Origin: Caulobacter sp. SLTY
GTDB lineage: Bacteria > Pseudomonadota > Alphaproteobacteria > Caulobacterales > Caulobacteraceae
Assembly (NCBI RefSeq): GCF_009905535.1
Contig: NZ_JAAALA010000020.1
Coordinates: forward strand, 1 to 64,000
Direction of reading: 5' to 3'
Length of the DNA: 64,000 bases
In this document: positions 57,093-64,000 of the stretch, in pieces
How the letters are laid out: every line of letters starts with the position of its first letter
Numbering within the stretch: position 1 is the first letter of the stretch
Translations under genes and position numbers: made by a program
The notes under the pieces: model-generated
What the model saw: the letters and a program-made list of their open reading frames with translations, nothing else
The model's database searches: none
What the model was told of the DNA's origin: nothing

Positions 57093-58286
57093 GTGCTGGA
57101 AGGTCTCAAGGTCGTAGAACTGGCCACCTATATCGCCGCGCCCGGCGCAGGGGCGATCATGGCCGACTGGGGCGCCAGCGTGGTCAAGATCGAGTCGCCC
57201 AAGGGCGACCCTATGCGCCTGTTCTTCGACGCCTTCGATACTGGCGACGCCGACAACCCTGTCTTCGACATGGACAACCGCGGCAAGCGCGGCGTGGTGC
57301 TCGACATCACCAAGCCGGAAGGGCGCGAGGCGGCGCTGAGGCTGGTGCGCGAGGCCGACGTCTTCCTGACCAACAATCGCCCGGGGTCCCTATCCCGCTC
57401 TGGCTTCGACTACGAGAACCTGCGCAAGGAGAACCCCCGCCTGATCTATGCCAGCCTGACCGGCTATGGCCTTGAGGGGCCCGACATCGACAAGGCGGGG
57501 ATGGACGTGGCCAGCTACTGGGCTCGTTCCGGCGTCGCGGCGGCCACCACACCCAAGGGCGTCGAGCCCTTCCCGATCCGCACGGCGATGGGCGACCACA
57601 TCACCTCAATGGCCACCGTCTCGGCCGTCCTGGCGGCGGTGTTCGAGCAACAGACGACCGGCCAGGGCCGGCTGGTGGAGACAAGCCTGCTGCGGACGGG
57701 CGTCTATTCGATCGCCTCGGACATGTCGATCCAGCTGCGGTTCGGCAAGCTGGCCTCGACCCGGCCGCGCCATGCGGCGGTCAATCCGCTGGCCAACTTC
57801 TTCAAGACCAGTGACGGCCGCTGGATCTGTCTCCTCGTCCGCACCGGTGGCACCGACTGGCCGCAGATCGCCACCGCCGTCGGCCATCCGGAGTGGATCG
57901 AAGATCCCCGCTTCCTGAAAAACCGCGACCGGCGGGTCAATGGGGCGGCGTTGGTCACCCTGATGGACGAGGCCATCGGGGCGATGGACATCGCCGAGCT
58001 CACCGAGCGTTTCGACGCGCAAGACCTGACCTGGGCGCCCGTCCAGACTCCAAGGGAAGTGATCGAGGACCCGCAGGCCATCGCCGCCGGCTGTTTCGTC
58101 GACATCCCCGACGGAAAGGGCGGTTTCAACAAGGGCCCTGCGTCCCCGGCCCGCTTCCCCGGCGCCGAGGACGGTCCCCGCGGCCCCGCGCCCAAGCTTG
58201 GCGAACACACCGACGCCGTGCTGGCCGAGCTGGGCTATGGCGCTGACGAGATCGCAGACCTCAAGGCCAGCGGAGCGGCCGGATGA
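57093..58286 (+). CDS. Class III CoA-transferase (CaiB/BaiF family)
   Basis: 397 residues with a GTG start and GGGGAG at 57080-57085. LEGLKVVELATYIAAPGAGAIMADWGASVVKIE is the family start; AGMDVASYWARSG contains the probable catalytic Asp138; and HAAVNPLANFFKTSDGRWICLL and LTWAPVQTPREVIEDPQAIAAGCF are typical later motifs. It would move CoA between carboxylic acids through an aspartyl-CoA intermediate; the pair of acids cannot be told. The stop overlaps the DoxX gene (ATGA). Confidence 0.9.
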   Translation: MLEGLKVVELATYIAAPGAGAIMADWGASVVKIESPKGDPMRLFFDAFDTGDADNPVFDMDNRGKRGVVLDITKPEGREAALRLVREADVFLTNNRPGSLSRSGFDYENLRKENPRLIYASLTGYGLEGPDIDKAGMDVASYWARSGVAAATTPKGVEPFPIRTAMGDHITSMATVSAVLAAVFEQQTTGQGRLVETSLLRTGVYSIASDMSIQLRFGKLASTRPRHAAVNPLANFFKTSDGRWICLLVRTGGTDWPQIATAVGHPEWIEDPRFLKNRDRRVNGAALVTLMDEAIGAMDIAELTERFDAQDLTWAPVQTPREVIEDPQAIAAGCFVDIPDGKGGFNKGPASPARFPGAEDGPRGPAPKLGEHTDAVLAELGYGADEIADLKASGAAG

Positions 58287-58681
58287 TATACGATCCCGGC
58301 CGATCCGCCCTGGCGCTAACCGTCCTGCGGCTGATCCTGGCCGGGCTGATCGCCGCCCATGGCTGGGCGCGGCTGATCGCCGGCGGCATCGCGCCGTTCG
58401 GCGGCTTCTTGGACCAGGTCGGCTTTCCGTTCGGCTTCTATATCGCAGCCGGCATCACCGCCTTTGAGATCCTCGGCACCCTGGTGCTTGTCTGGGGCCG
58501 TCTAGTCCTGCCGCTGACACTGGCCTACGCGGCCATCTACACTGTGGGCATAGTGCTGGTGCATGCCCAGGCCGGCTGGTTCGTGGTCGGCCTGGGGCGA
58601 AATGGCGCCGAGTACAGCGTCCTGCTCATCACCTGCCTGCTGCTGGTCGGCCTGCAGCACTGGCGCCGCAAGGCCGCCTAG
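58283..58681 (+). CDS. DoxX-family membrane protein
   Basis: 132 residues with four helices. LTVLRLILAGLIAAHGWARLIAGG, FGGFLDQVGFPFGFYIAAGITAFEILGTLVLVWG and HAQAGWFVVGLGRNGAEYSVLLITCLLLV follow the DoxX pattern (Arg in helix 1, GAEY in the last loop). DoxX-type proteins have been linked to quinone or redox processes, but function is uncertain. Translationally coupled to the CoA-transferase. Its TAG shares CTAG with the convergent next gene. Confidence 0.88.
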   Translation: MIYDPGRSALALTVLRLILAGLIAAHGWARLIAGGIAPFGGFLDQVGFPFGFYIAAGITAFEILGTLVLVWGRLVLPLTLAYAAIYTVGIVLVHAQAGWFVVGLGRNGAEYSVLLITCLLLVGLQHWRRKAA

Positions 58682-58974
58682 CGCTTCTTCCGGGCCACGA
58701 ACTCCGGCCCGCCCTGGCCCGAGCCCTCGGGCAGCTGGTCCGCCGCGCTGATGATCGGCCGCCAGGCGACGTCGCGGCGATAGACGCTCTCGGTCTGCTT
58801 TGCCACGTCAGGCTTGGCGAACAGGGTCTGCATGGCCCCGACCACGCCGCCCGGCCGCCTGGCGGCGCCCTTGCCGGGCCGGTTGGCCACCTGGGCGATC
58901 TTGGCGAAGGTCTCGGCTCGCTGGCTGGTGTCCAGCGGCGGGGCCGGCGGCAGCGGAAGGGTGCGACGGACCAT
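58678..58974 (-). CDS. Small basic hypothetical protein coupled to the Ntn-hydrolase-like gene
   Basis: 98 residues, no signal peptide or membrane helix, rich in Arg, Lys, Pro and Gly. It begins MVRRTLPLPPAPPLDTSQRAE in outline, has a central ARRPGGVVGAMQTLFAKPD and ends in ARKKR. I do not recognise a family; it looks partly disordered and could bind nucleic acid or a protein partner. Its ATG overlaps the stop of the upstream gene by one base (TGATG), which implies coupled production with the proteasome-like protein. Confidence 0.6.
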   Translation of the reverse strand: MVRRTLPLPPAPPLDTSQRAETFAKIAQVANRPGKGAARRPGGVVGAMQTLFAKPDVAKQTESVYRRDVAWRPIISAADQLPEGSGQGGPEFVARKKR

Positions 58975-60236
58975 CAGATCAGCTCCTTCTCAAGCGACAG
59001 GCTCGCGCCGCCCTTCGACAGGCGCAGAATCGAGAATGGGCGCGCCACGGTCAGGTTCCCGGTCAACTCGCTCTCGACGATCGGCAGGGTCAGAAGTTGC
59101 CCGGCCAGCCTTCCCAGGGGTTCGGCGCTGGTCGCCGACCGCACCTTCGACCCGTAGGTGTCCAGCACGTAGGTGAACCGCGCCCGCATCGCCTGATAAA
59201 GCCCGAAGCGCACCGCCTCGCTGACCAGCCCGGTCATCTGGCCGGTCAGCGCCTTCCGCTGGCCGGCGTCCATGTTGCCCTCGAACATCCCCTGGAACAT
59301 CTCGGTCGCCAAGTGGGCCGAGGCATAGTCGGTGTTGGCCAGGAACACCCAGTCGGCCCCGCGCAGGAACCGGTTTACCGCCGAGTCCTGGGCGAACGAC
59401 TTGATCACCACCGGCAGGTCCGGCCCCAGCCGCCCCGCGTCGCTGTAGTCGTACTTCAGCACATCGCCCAGCAGGCCATAGACCTGCAGCTCGAAATAGC
59501 TCGGCGAAATCTCGTCCCGCCCGAACCCGGCGATCACCACGCCGGTGGTCGGCAGTTCGCTCGGCATCCAGGTGGTGGTCAGGCCAGCGCGGACCACGCC
59601 GGCCAGTTTGGCCCGCATCTCCCGCGACACCACGCCCTTCCCCAGCAGGTCGTCAGCCATCAGCTCGAGCACATGATCCAGGTTCTCGGCGATCAGGGCC
59701 CGCAGAACCTGGGTTTCCTCGCCCACCCGGCCCCGCTCGACCTGCCGGGGGCCGGTGTCTTCGTAGACCGTGGTCTCCATCACTTCGGCCCGAAGATGCT
59801 CCAGCGCCAGGCCCAACAGCTCGTCCCTGGGCCGTCCCGGCGCAGCGGCCTGAAGCCGCTCGTAGTGCAGTTGGAAATCCCGCACCGCATAGGCCACGAA
59901 GAACCGGAAGTAGGTCGCCGCCTGCTCCCGCGAGACCAGCTCGCCGCCATACAGCGACCTCAGCAGCCCAACGATCGACTCCACCGTCGCAGCCAAGGTC
60001 GGCTCGCCGCCAAGGCCCTTGGCCTTGAACGCCTCGACCACAGTCGCCCAAGGACAGCCGCAGAACTCCGCCAGCCCGTGCACCATCAGACCAGACGCGC
60101 TCTGGCCGTTCAGCACGAACACCTTCTGCACCCCGGTTTGCGAGGTCAGGACACGCGAGTCCTCGGTCACCGAAACGGCGCTGTCGGCCGCCATCGCGAC
60201 CGCCGTGCGGTTCATCAGAAGAACTTCGACCGTCAT
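58974..60236 (-). CDS. Putative proteasome/HslV-like Ntn hydrolase with long C-terminal extension
   Basis: 420 residues from the ATG at 60236, which follows GGGGGTG; a start nine codons upstream is less likely. The first residues are MTVEVLLMNRTAVAMAADSA. If Met is removed, Thr is residue 1 and Asp falls at 17; QKVFVL places Lys at 37, then SGLMVHG. Proteasome beta and HslV subunits use Thr1, Asp17 and Lys33 with a similar following Gly region. The remaining 350 residues, mostly helical, are not HslV-like. The reading is pattern-based. It is coupled to the 98-residue basic protein. Activity, partner ATPase and substrate are unknown. Confidence 0.55.
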   Translation of the reverse strand: MTVEVLLMNRTAVAMAADSAVSVTEDSRVLTSQTGVQKVFVLNGQSASGLMVHGLAEFCGCPWATVVEAFKAKGLGGEPTLAATVESIVGLLRSLYGGELVSREQAATYFRFFVAYAVRDFQLHYERLQAAAPGRPRDELLGLALEHLRAEVMETTVYEDTGPRQVERGRVGEETQVLRALIAENLDHVLELMADDLLGKGVVSREMRAKLAGVVRAGLTTTWMPSELPTTGVVIAGFGRDEISPSYFELQVYGLLGDVLKYDYSDAGRLGPDLPVVIKSFAQDSAVNRFLRGADWVFLANTDYASAHLATEMFQGMFEGNMDAGQRKALTGQMTGLVSEAVRFGLYQAMRARFTYVLDTYGSKVRSATSAEPLGRLAGQLLTLPIVESELTGNLTVARPFSILRLSKGGASLSLEKELI

Positions 60237-60337
60237 GACACCCCCGGAGCGCCCCGCCCCCAAACGTCAGGCGCCCGACGCTAACAGAGGCCCCGCGGAT
60301 AAGCTTAACGCTTTCCCGTCACAGGCGCATAGGTCGG

Positions 60338-61159
60338 TCAGTCGCGGCGCGAATCAGCCAGCACCCGCAACATCTCGGCCGAGAACACCGATCCCGCCAG
60401 GTTGCTGCTGTTTCCGCCCCCGCCGCCGTCGAAGCCTTGGGACCCGCGCAGGATCAACGCCACCAGGGCATCCTCCTGCGCCTGGCGATCGCCCCGACGG
60501 CCGGCGTACTGCAGGAACCCCTGGTCCTGCTGCGGCATCCGCTCACGCAGCGCCGTGGCCTTGCCGCCGGTCGAAGTCAGGTTGCCATACAGCTCCGCCA
60601 CCGACACCGGCCGCCCGGCCTTGTAGAACAGTGGCCTGTTGGCCGCCGCCGCATCGGGAAACAGCGCCGCGGCGCTGACATGCGGCTGGGTGCGCGTCGC
60701 CTCGATCAGTTTGGCGGAGCCTTTCGGTCCAAGGAAGTGGGCCGCGTACAACTCGCCGGCGGTTGCCGGCCGGCCTATACGTCCGCGCAGGTAGTCGGCG
60801 TGGTCGCTGGTCAACTCCCCCGCCATCAGCGACGCGGCCCGCGGATCGTACCGCAGGTTCATCACCGCCGCTCGCGCCTCCGCCCCATTGACCCGATAGC
60901 GTCCGTCGCTGCCCTGCACGATCAAGTCGGCGTAGCGCGCATAGCCGTACTTCGATCCATGCTTCTTGAGAGTCGACAGCCAGGTCTGCTCGACGAACTG
61001 GAACAGCCCGGCGGCCGACGAGGTCTGGGCCTTGGCGTGGGGCTTTAGCCCGCTCTCCCGCTTGGCGGTGCCGAGCAGGAAGGAGAAGTCGACGCCCGTC
61101 GCGTCCGACGCACGCTTGATCGCCTGTTCGACGACGCCTCTGATCGACTCCACAGCCAT
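60338..61159 (-). CDS. Lytic transglycosylase-like protein (SLT domain)
   Basis: 273 residues from the ATG at 61159; an ATG at 61201 is possible. The SLT pattern is FSFLLGTAKRESGLKPHAKAQTSSAAGLFQFVEQTWL, with Glu in RESG as the probable catalytic acid and AAGLFQF the substrate groove motif; YAAHFLGPKGSAKLIEA is the later consensus. There is no clear signal peptide, which is unusual for a wall enzyme, so export may be by a special route such as flagellar/pilus assembly; relatives in Caulobacter affect surface structures. It is on the minus strand, divergent from tonB. Confidence 0.82.
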   Translation of the reverse strand: MAVESIRGVVEQAIKRASDATGVDFSFLLGTAKRESGLKPHAKAQTSSAAGLFQFVEQTWLSTLKKHGSKYGYARYADLIVQGSDGRYRVNGAEARAAVMNLRYDPRAASLMAGELTSDHADYLRGRIGRPATAGELYAAHFLGPKGSAKLIEATRTQPHVSAAALFPDAAAANRPLFYKAGRPVSVAELYGNLTSTGGKATALRERMPQQDQGFLQYAGRRGDRQAQEDALVALILRGSQGFDGGGGGNSSNLAGSVFSAEMLRVLADSRRD

Positions 61160-61276
61160 GGCGCCTGTGTGGGCCGCGTCGGTTAAGACCTGATTAACCA
61201 CGATGGCGAACGGGCGTTCGGAGAAAATGACGTCCGTACATTTTCCAGATTTACATCTATCATCTCTCGTGGCTTA

Positions 61277-61294
61277 CATATGTCATTCTCAATG
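61277..61294 (+). promoter_or_regulatory. AT-rich leader of tonB with possible Fur half-site
   Basis: CATATGTCATTCTCAATG contains CATTCTCA, like half of a classical Fur box, in an unusually AT-rich 60-base region. GGAGG at 61294-61298 and the ATG at 61305 follow. A near match only. Confidence 0.25.
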
Positions 61295-61304
61295 GAGGCA
61301 TGAC

Positions 61305-62033
61305 ATGACCGCCGCCGCTTTCGCAGACCATCCGTTCCCCGTTTCCGATGACATCCGTAGCCGCAGACGCCTCAGCACGCCCTTCGCCGTCGCCCTTACC
61401 GTTTCGGTCGCTCTGCACATCGGGGCCGGCGCTTATGTCGCTTACCAGAAGTTCGTGATGCCCGACGAAGAGGTCACCACTGATCCGCCGACCACGATGC
61501 CCATCCTGCAGCCCAGGAAGCCCAAGCCGCCACCCCTGCCGGAACCCAAGCCGGAACAGCAGCGGCCCAAATCTTCGACCAGACTTCACACCCCCGTCAC
61601 TCAGCCGATCAATGTGCCGGTCGACCCCCTGCCCTTCGAACCCATCGAGACCGCCGCTGGCGCCATCACCCCGCCCATCGGTCCGCCGGCCGAGACGGAG
61701 GTCATCACACCTCCGGCGTCGAAGGGCCCCGGCCTGATCGGCCGGCCCGATTGGCTGAAGAAGCCCACGCCGACCCAGGTGGCCGACGCCTATCCGGATC
61801 GCGCCTATCGCCGGGGGGTCACAGGAAAGGCGACCTTGGTCTGCAAGGTCGCCGCGAACGGCTCGGTCCGCGACTGCTCAGTCGCCGCGGAGACGCCCTC
61901 GGACTACGGCTTTGGCGCCGCCAGCCTGAAACTCACCAAGCACTTCCGGATGAAGCCTCAGACCCTCGATGGCGCTCCGGTCGATGGCGGCACCGTCCGA
62001 ATTCCGCTCAGCTTCACCCTGGCGGATCAGTAG
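61305..62033 (+). CDS. tonB: TonB-like energy transducer
   Basis: 242 residues from the ATG at 61305; GGAGG is six bases upstream. One N-terminal helix ([22 protein letters not shown], about 25-46) has the TonB SxxxH pattern (SVALH). A Pro/Lys/Glu-rich spacer ([20 protein letters not shown]) crosses the periplasm, and the C-terminal domain ([43 protein letters not shown]) contacts outer-membrane receptors. It transmits proton-motive force with ExbBD, whose genes are not here. Its stop overlaps the convergent dehydrogenase gene by seven bases. Confidence 0.9.
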   Translation: MTAAAFADHPFPVSDDIRSRRRLSTPFAVALTVSVALHIGAGAYVAYQKFVMPDEEVTTDPPTTMPILQPRKPKPPPLPEPKPEQQRPKSSTRLHTPVTQPINVPVDPLPFEPIETAAGAITPPIGPPAETEVITPPASKGPGLIGRPDWLKKPTPTQVADAYPDRAYRRGVTGKATLVCKVAANGSVRDCSVAAETPSDYGFGAASLKLTKHFRMKPQTLDGAPVDGGTVRIPLSFTLADQ

Positions 62034-63196
62034 CTCTTGGGCAGGTGCAGCACGCGCTCGGCGATGAAATTCAGGATCATCTCCCGGCTGACCGGGGCGA
62101 TCCGGGCGATCATCGCTTCGCGCATGTAGCGCTCGACGTCGTACTCCTTGGCATAGCCCATGCCGCCGTGGGCCAGGACGGCGGCTTCGGCGGCGCGGAA
62201 GCCGGCCTCGGCGCCCAGGTATTTGGCGGCGTTGGCCTCGGCCCCGCAGTCGCGGCCGGCGTCATAGAGGGCGGCGGCCTTGAAGGCGAGCAGGTTCGCC
62301 GCTTCCAGTTCGGCCCAGCTCTTGGCCAGGGGGTGCTGCACCCCCTGGTTCTGGCCGATGGGGCGGCCGAAGACGATCCGCTCCTTGGCGTAGGTGGCGG
62401 CCTTGGCCAGGGCGGCGCGGCCAATGCCGACCGCCTCGACGCCGAACAGCACCCGCTCGGGGTTCAGCCCGGCCAGCAGGTACTGGAAGCCCTTGCCTTC
62501 CTCGCCGATCAGATCCTCGGCCGGGACCTGGAGGTCCTCGATGAAAAGCATATTACATTCAACGGCTTTGCGGCCCATCTTGGGGATCGGCTTGGCGTCG
62601 ATCCGGGCGCGGTCGAAGTCTGTGTAGAACAGGGAAAGCCCCTGCATCGGCTTGGCCGTCTGTTCCTTGGGCGTGGTGCGGGCGATCAGCAGGATCTTGT
62701 TGGCCCGCTGAGCCATGGTGGTCCAGATCTTCCGGCCGTTGATGCGGTAGCCATTGCCGTGCTTCTCGGCCCGGGTCTCCAGGCTGGCGGTGTCCAGGCC
62801 GCTGTTGGGCTCGGTGACCGCGAAACAGGCCTTGTCCTGGCCGGAGATGGTGCGCGGCAGGTGGCGGCGCTTCTGCTCTTCCGTGCCGAACTTCACGATC
62901 GGCATCAGGCCGAAGATGTTCAGATGGATCGCGCTGGCGCCGGTGAAGGCGGCGCCCGATTGGGCCACCGTCTGCATCACATGCGCAGCCTCGGTCAGGC
63001 CGAGGCCCGACCCGCCGAACTCCTCGGGCATCGCCACGCCCAGCCACCCGCCCTCGGCCATGGCCGAGACGAACTCCTCGGGGAAGCGGCCCGTCTCGTC
63101 TGCGGCGCGCCAGTACTCGTCGCCGAAGCCGGCCATCACCTTGGTGACGCCCTCACGGATCGCTTCCTGTTCCTCGGTCAGCCAGAAGCCGCTCAT
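62027..63196 (-). CDS. Acyl-CoA dehydrogenase
   Basis: 389 residues from the ATG at 63196, overlapping the previous stop (ATGA). [18 protein letters not shown] opens the helical N-domain; [20 protein letters not shown] and [20 protein letters not shown] are the FAD- and substrate-binding motifs; [23 protein letters not shown] and [27 protein letters not shown] are the signature near the C-terminus. The catalytic base is probably the Glu or Asp of [11 protein letters not shown]. Substrate chain length is not predictable. It is the second gene of a two-gene unit with an FAD oxidoreductase. Confidence 0.93.
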   Translation of the reverse strand: MSGFWLTEEQEAIREGVTKVMAGFGDEYWRAADETGRFPEEFVSAMAEGGWLGVAMPEEFGGSGLGLTEAAHVMQTVAQSGAAFTGASAIHLNIFGLMPIVKFGTEEQKRRHLPRTISGQDKACFAVTEPNSGLDTASLETRAEKHGNGYRINGRKIWTTMAQRANKILLIARTTPKEQTAKPMQGLSLFYTDFDRARIDAKPIPKMGRKAVECNMLFIEDLQVPAEDLIGEEGKGFQYLLAGLNPERVLFGVEAVGIGRAALAKAATYAKERIVFGRPIGQNQGVQHPLAKSWAELEAANLLAFKAAALYDAGRDCGAEANAAKYLGAEAGFRAAEAAVLAHGGMGYAKEYDVERYMREAMIARIAPVSREMILNFIAERVLHLPKSY

Positions 63197-64000
63197 GGTT
63201 CCTCCGGCGCCGTGAACCGGCGCGCATCCAGGTTGGGGGCCCAGGGGCCCGGATCTTCGCCCGCGAGATACGCGCGCGTGATCGCCGCGACAAGCGGGGC
63301 CAGCAACCACCCGTTGCGCCGCGCCCCCATGGCGATCCAGACACCCGGTCGGATGCTGGGACCGACCAACGGCAAGCCGTCGGGGGTGGCGCCGCGGATG
63401 CCGACGCGAACATCGCCCCCATAAACTGGAGCCGCCGAAAGCTCGGGAAAGGTTCGCTCGACCAGATCGACGATGGCCTCATCGCCCACCCGGTCGGTTC
63501 GGCCGGACTGCATGGTGGCGCCGACCATCGCGCCGCTGACACCGGGAGCGATATAGCCGCCGTCGCGCCGCTCGACCGGACCCACCGTCCGGTTTGCGAG
63601 CGGGCCATCACTCATTCTTATGATCTGGCCCTTGATCGCTGAAATCATGACGCTTTCAGGGGCCCACTTAAGCCCCTGCCAACCCGTGGCGGCGACCGCC
63701 TCCACCCCGTCAGGGTCCTCGAGTGGCGCGTTGACAAAGGCTACCCCCCGGTCCACCGCCGCCTCGCGGAGCCGCTCCAACGCGATCTCGGCGTCGAGCC
63801 GCCAGTCATCCCCGACGAACAGGCCCTCCCGGCGCACTTCGCTGGCCACCCCGAGGTCAGCCACCGCCTTGCGAACCTCCAGCGACCGCTCGCCGGCATA
63901 AGTCGCTCCGCTTCGGTCCAGGAGGATCCCGATCCGCTCGGCGAAGGCCGGCCAGGCGTCGCGGGCGGCAAGCAGCAGGGCAAAATGGCCCCGAGCCACC
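63193..64000 (-). CDS. FAD-dependent oxidoreductase (DAO family), 5' part outside window
   Basis: The C-terminal 268 or so residues are present; the N-terminal GxGxxG FAD motif must lie beyond base 64000. VDRGVAFVNAPLEDPDGVEAVAATGWQGLKWAPESVMISAIKGQIIRM and GGYIAPGVSGAMVGATMQSGRTD follow the glycine oxidase/D-amino acid dehydrogenase pattern (ThiO/DadA-like), ending VGIRGATPDGLPLVGPSIRPGVWIAMGARRNGWLLAP. It might oxidise an amine or amino acid. The stop overlaps the acyl-CoA dehydrogenase start by four bases. Confidence 0.85.
   Translation of the reverse strand, partial: VARGHFALLLAARDAWPAFAERIGILLDRSGATYAGERSLEVRKAVADLGVASEVRREGLFVGDDWRLDAEIALERLREAAVDRGVAFVNAPLEDPDGVEAVAATGWQGLKWAPESVMISAIKGQIIRMSDGPLANRTVGPVERRDGGYIAPGVSGAMVGATMQSGRTDRVGDEAIVDLVERTFPELSAAPVYGGDVRVGIRGATPDGLPLVGPSIRPGVWIAMGARRNGWLLAPLVAAITRAYLAGEDPGPWAPNLDARRFTAPEEP

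Overview
The window is high-GC chromosomal DNA from an alphaproteobacterium, most probably of the order Caulobacterales (Caulobacter or Phenylobacterium-like). The evidence is the dusB-ntrB-ntrC / ntrY-ntrX nitrogen-signalling locus, a fused ispDF, a PopA-type cyclic-di-GMP effector with a degenerate GGDEF domain, two DUF2336 proteins, and several candidate promoters resembling the Caulobacter housekeeping form (TTG-like -35, short spacer, GCTA/CCTA-type -10). Genes are densely packed: most same-strand neighbours overlap by ATGA, GTGA or TGATG, and several convergent neighbours share overlapping stop codons. I see no insertion sequence, prophage, CRISPR array, rRNA or integron, and no gene-free stretch longer than about 200 bases.

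Layout. 1-7555 (minus): nitrogen regulation, dusB-ntrB-ntrC, then ntrY-ntrX and a truncated D-amino-acid aminotransferase. 7697-14803: ispDF, a large fused membrane/spermidine-synthase-like protein, cinA, a VOC protein, a small lipoprotein and a Tat-exported DUF885 peptidase-like protein. A long inverted-repeat element (14803-14961) separates the last from enolase. 16363-24716: enoyl-CoA hydratase, rpmF, a GNAT, a cysteine-cluster protein, pyrG, secG, a second GNAT, popA with a DsbA-like protein and a small membrane protein, and tpiA. 24871-34181: ppiD-trpE, metG and a four-gene polyamine ABC importer (potFGHI). 34178-38422: small conserved genes, tRNA-Thr(UGU), arfB, a cytochrome c lipoprotein and two tandem NTF2-like proteins.

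38419-50235: a transketolase/AceE-like enzyme, an ABC exporter pair, an RND efflux pair, a class II aldolase-like protein and glycerol kinase. 50305-57015 is a signalling neighbourhood: two DUF2336 proteins of identical length flank nadK, a free-standing HPt protein and a Nudix hydrolase, followed by a membrane hybrid histidine kinase. 57093-64000: a class III CoA-transferase with DoxX, a proteasome/HslV-like putative Ntn hydrolase coupled to a small basic protein, a lytic transglycosylase-like protein, TonB, and an acyl-CoA dehydrogenase coupled to an FAD oxidoreductase that runs off the window.

The least explained item is the putative Ntn hydrolase at 58974-60236. It has Thr directly after the initiator Met, Asp at mature position 17 and a Lys near position 37, the spacing of proteasome-type active sites, but it is more than twice the length of HslV and is coupled to an unknown basic partner. 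Nothing was computed: all family assignments come from reading the translated sequence.
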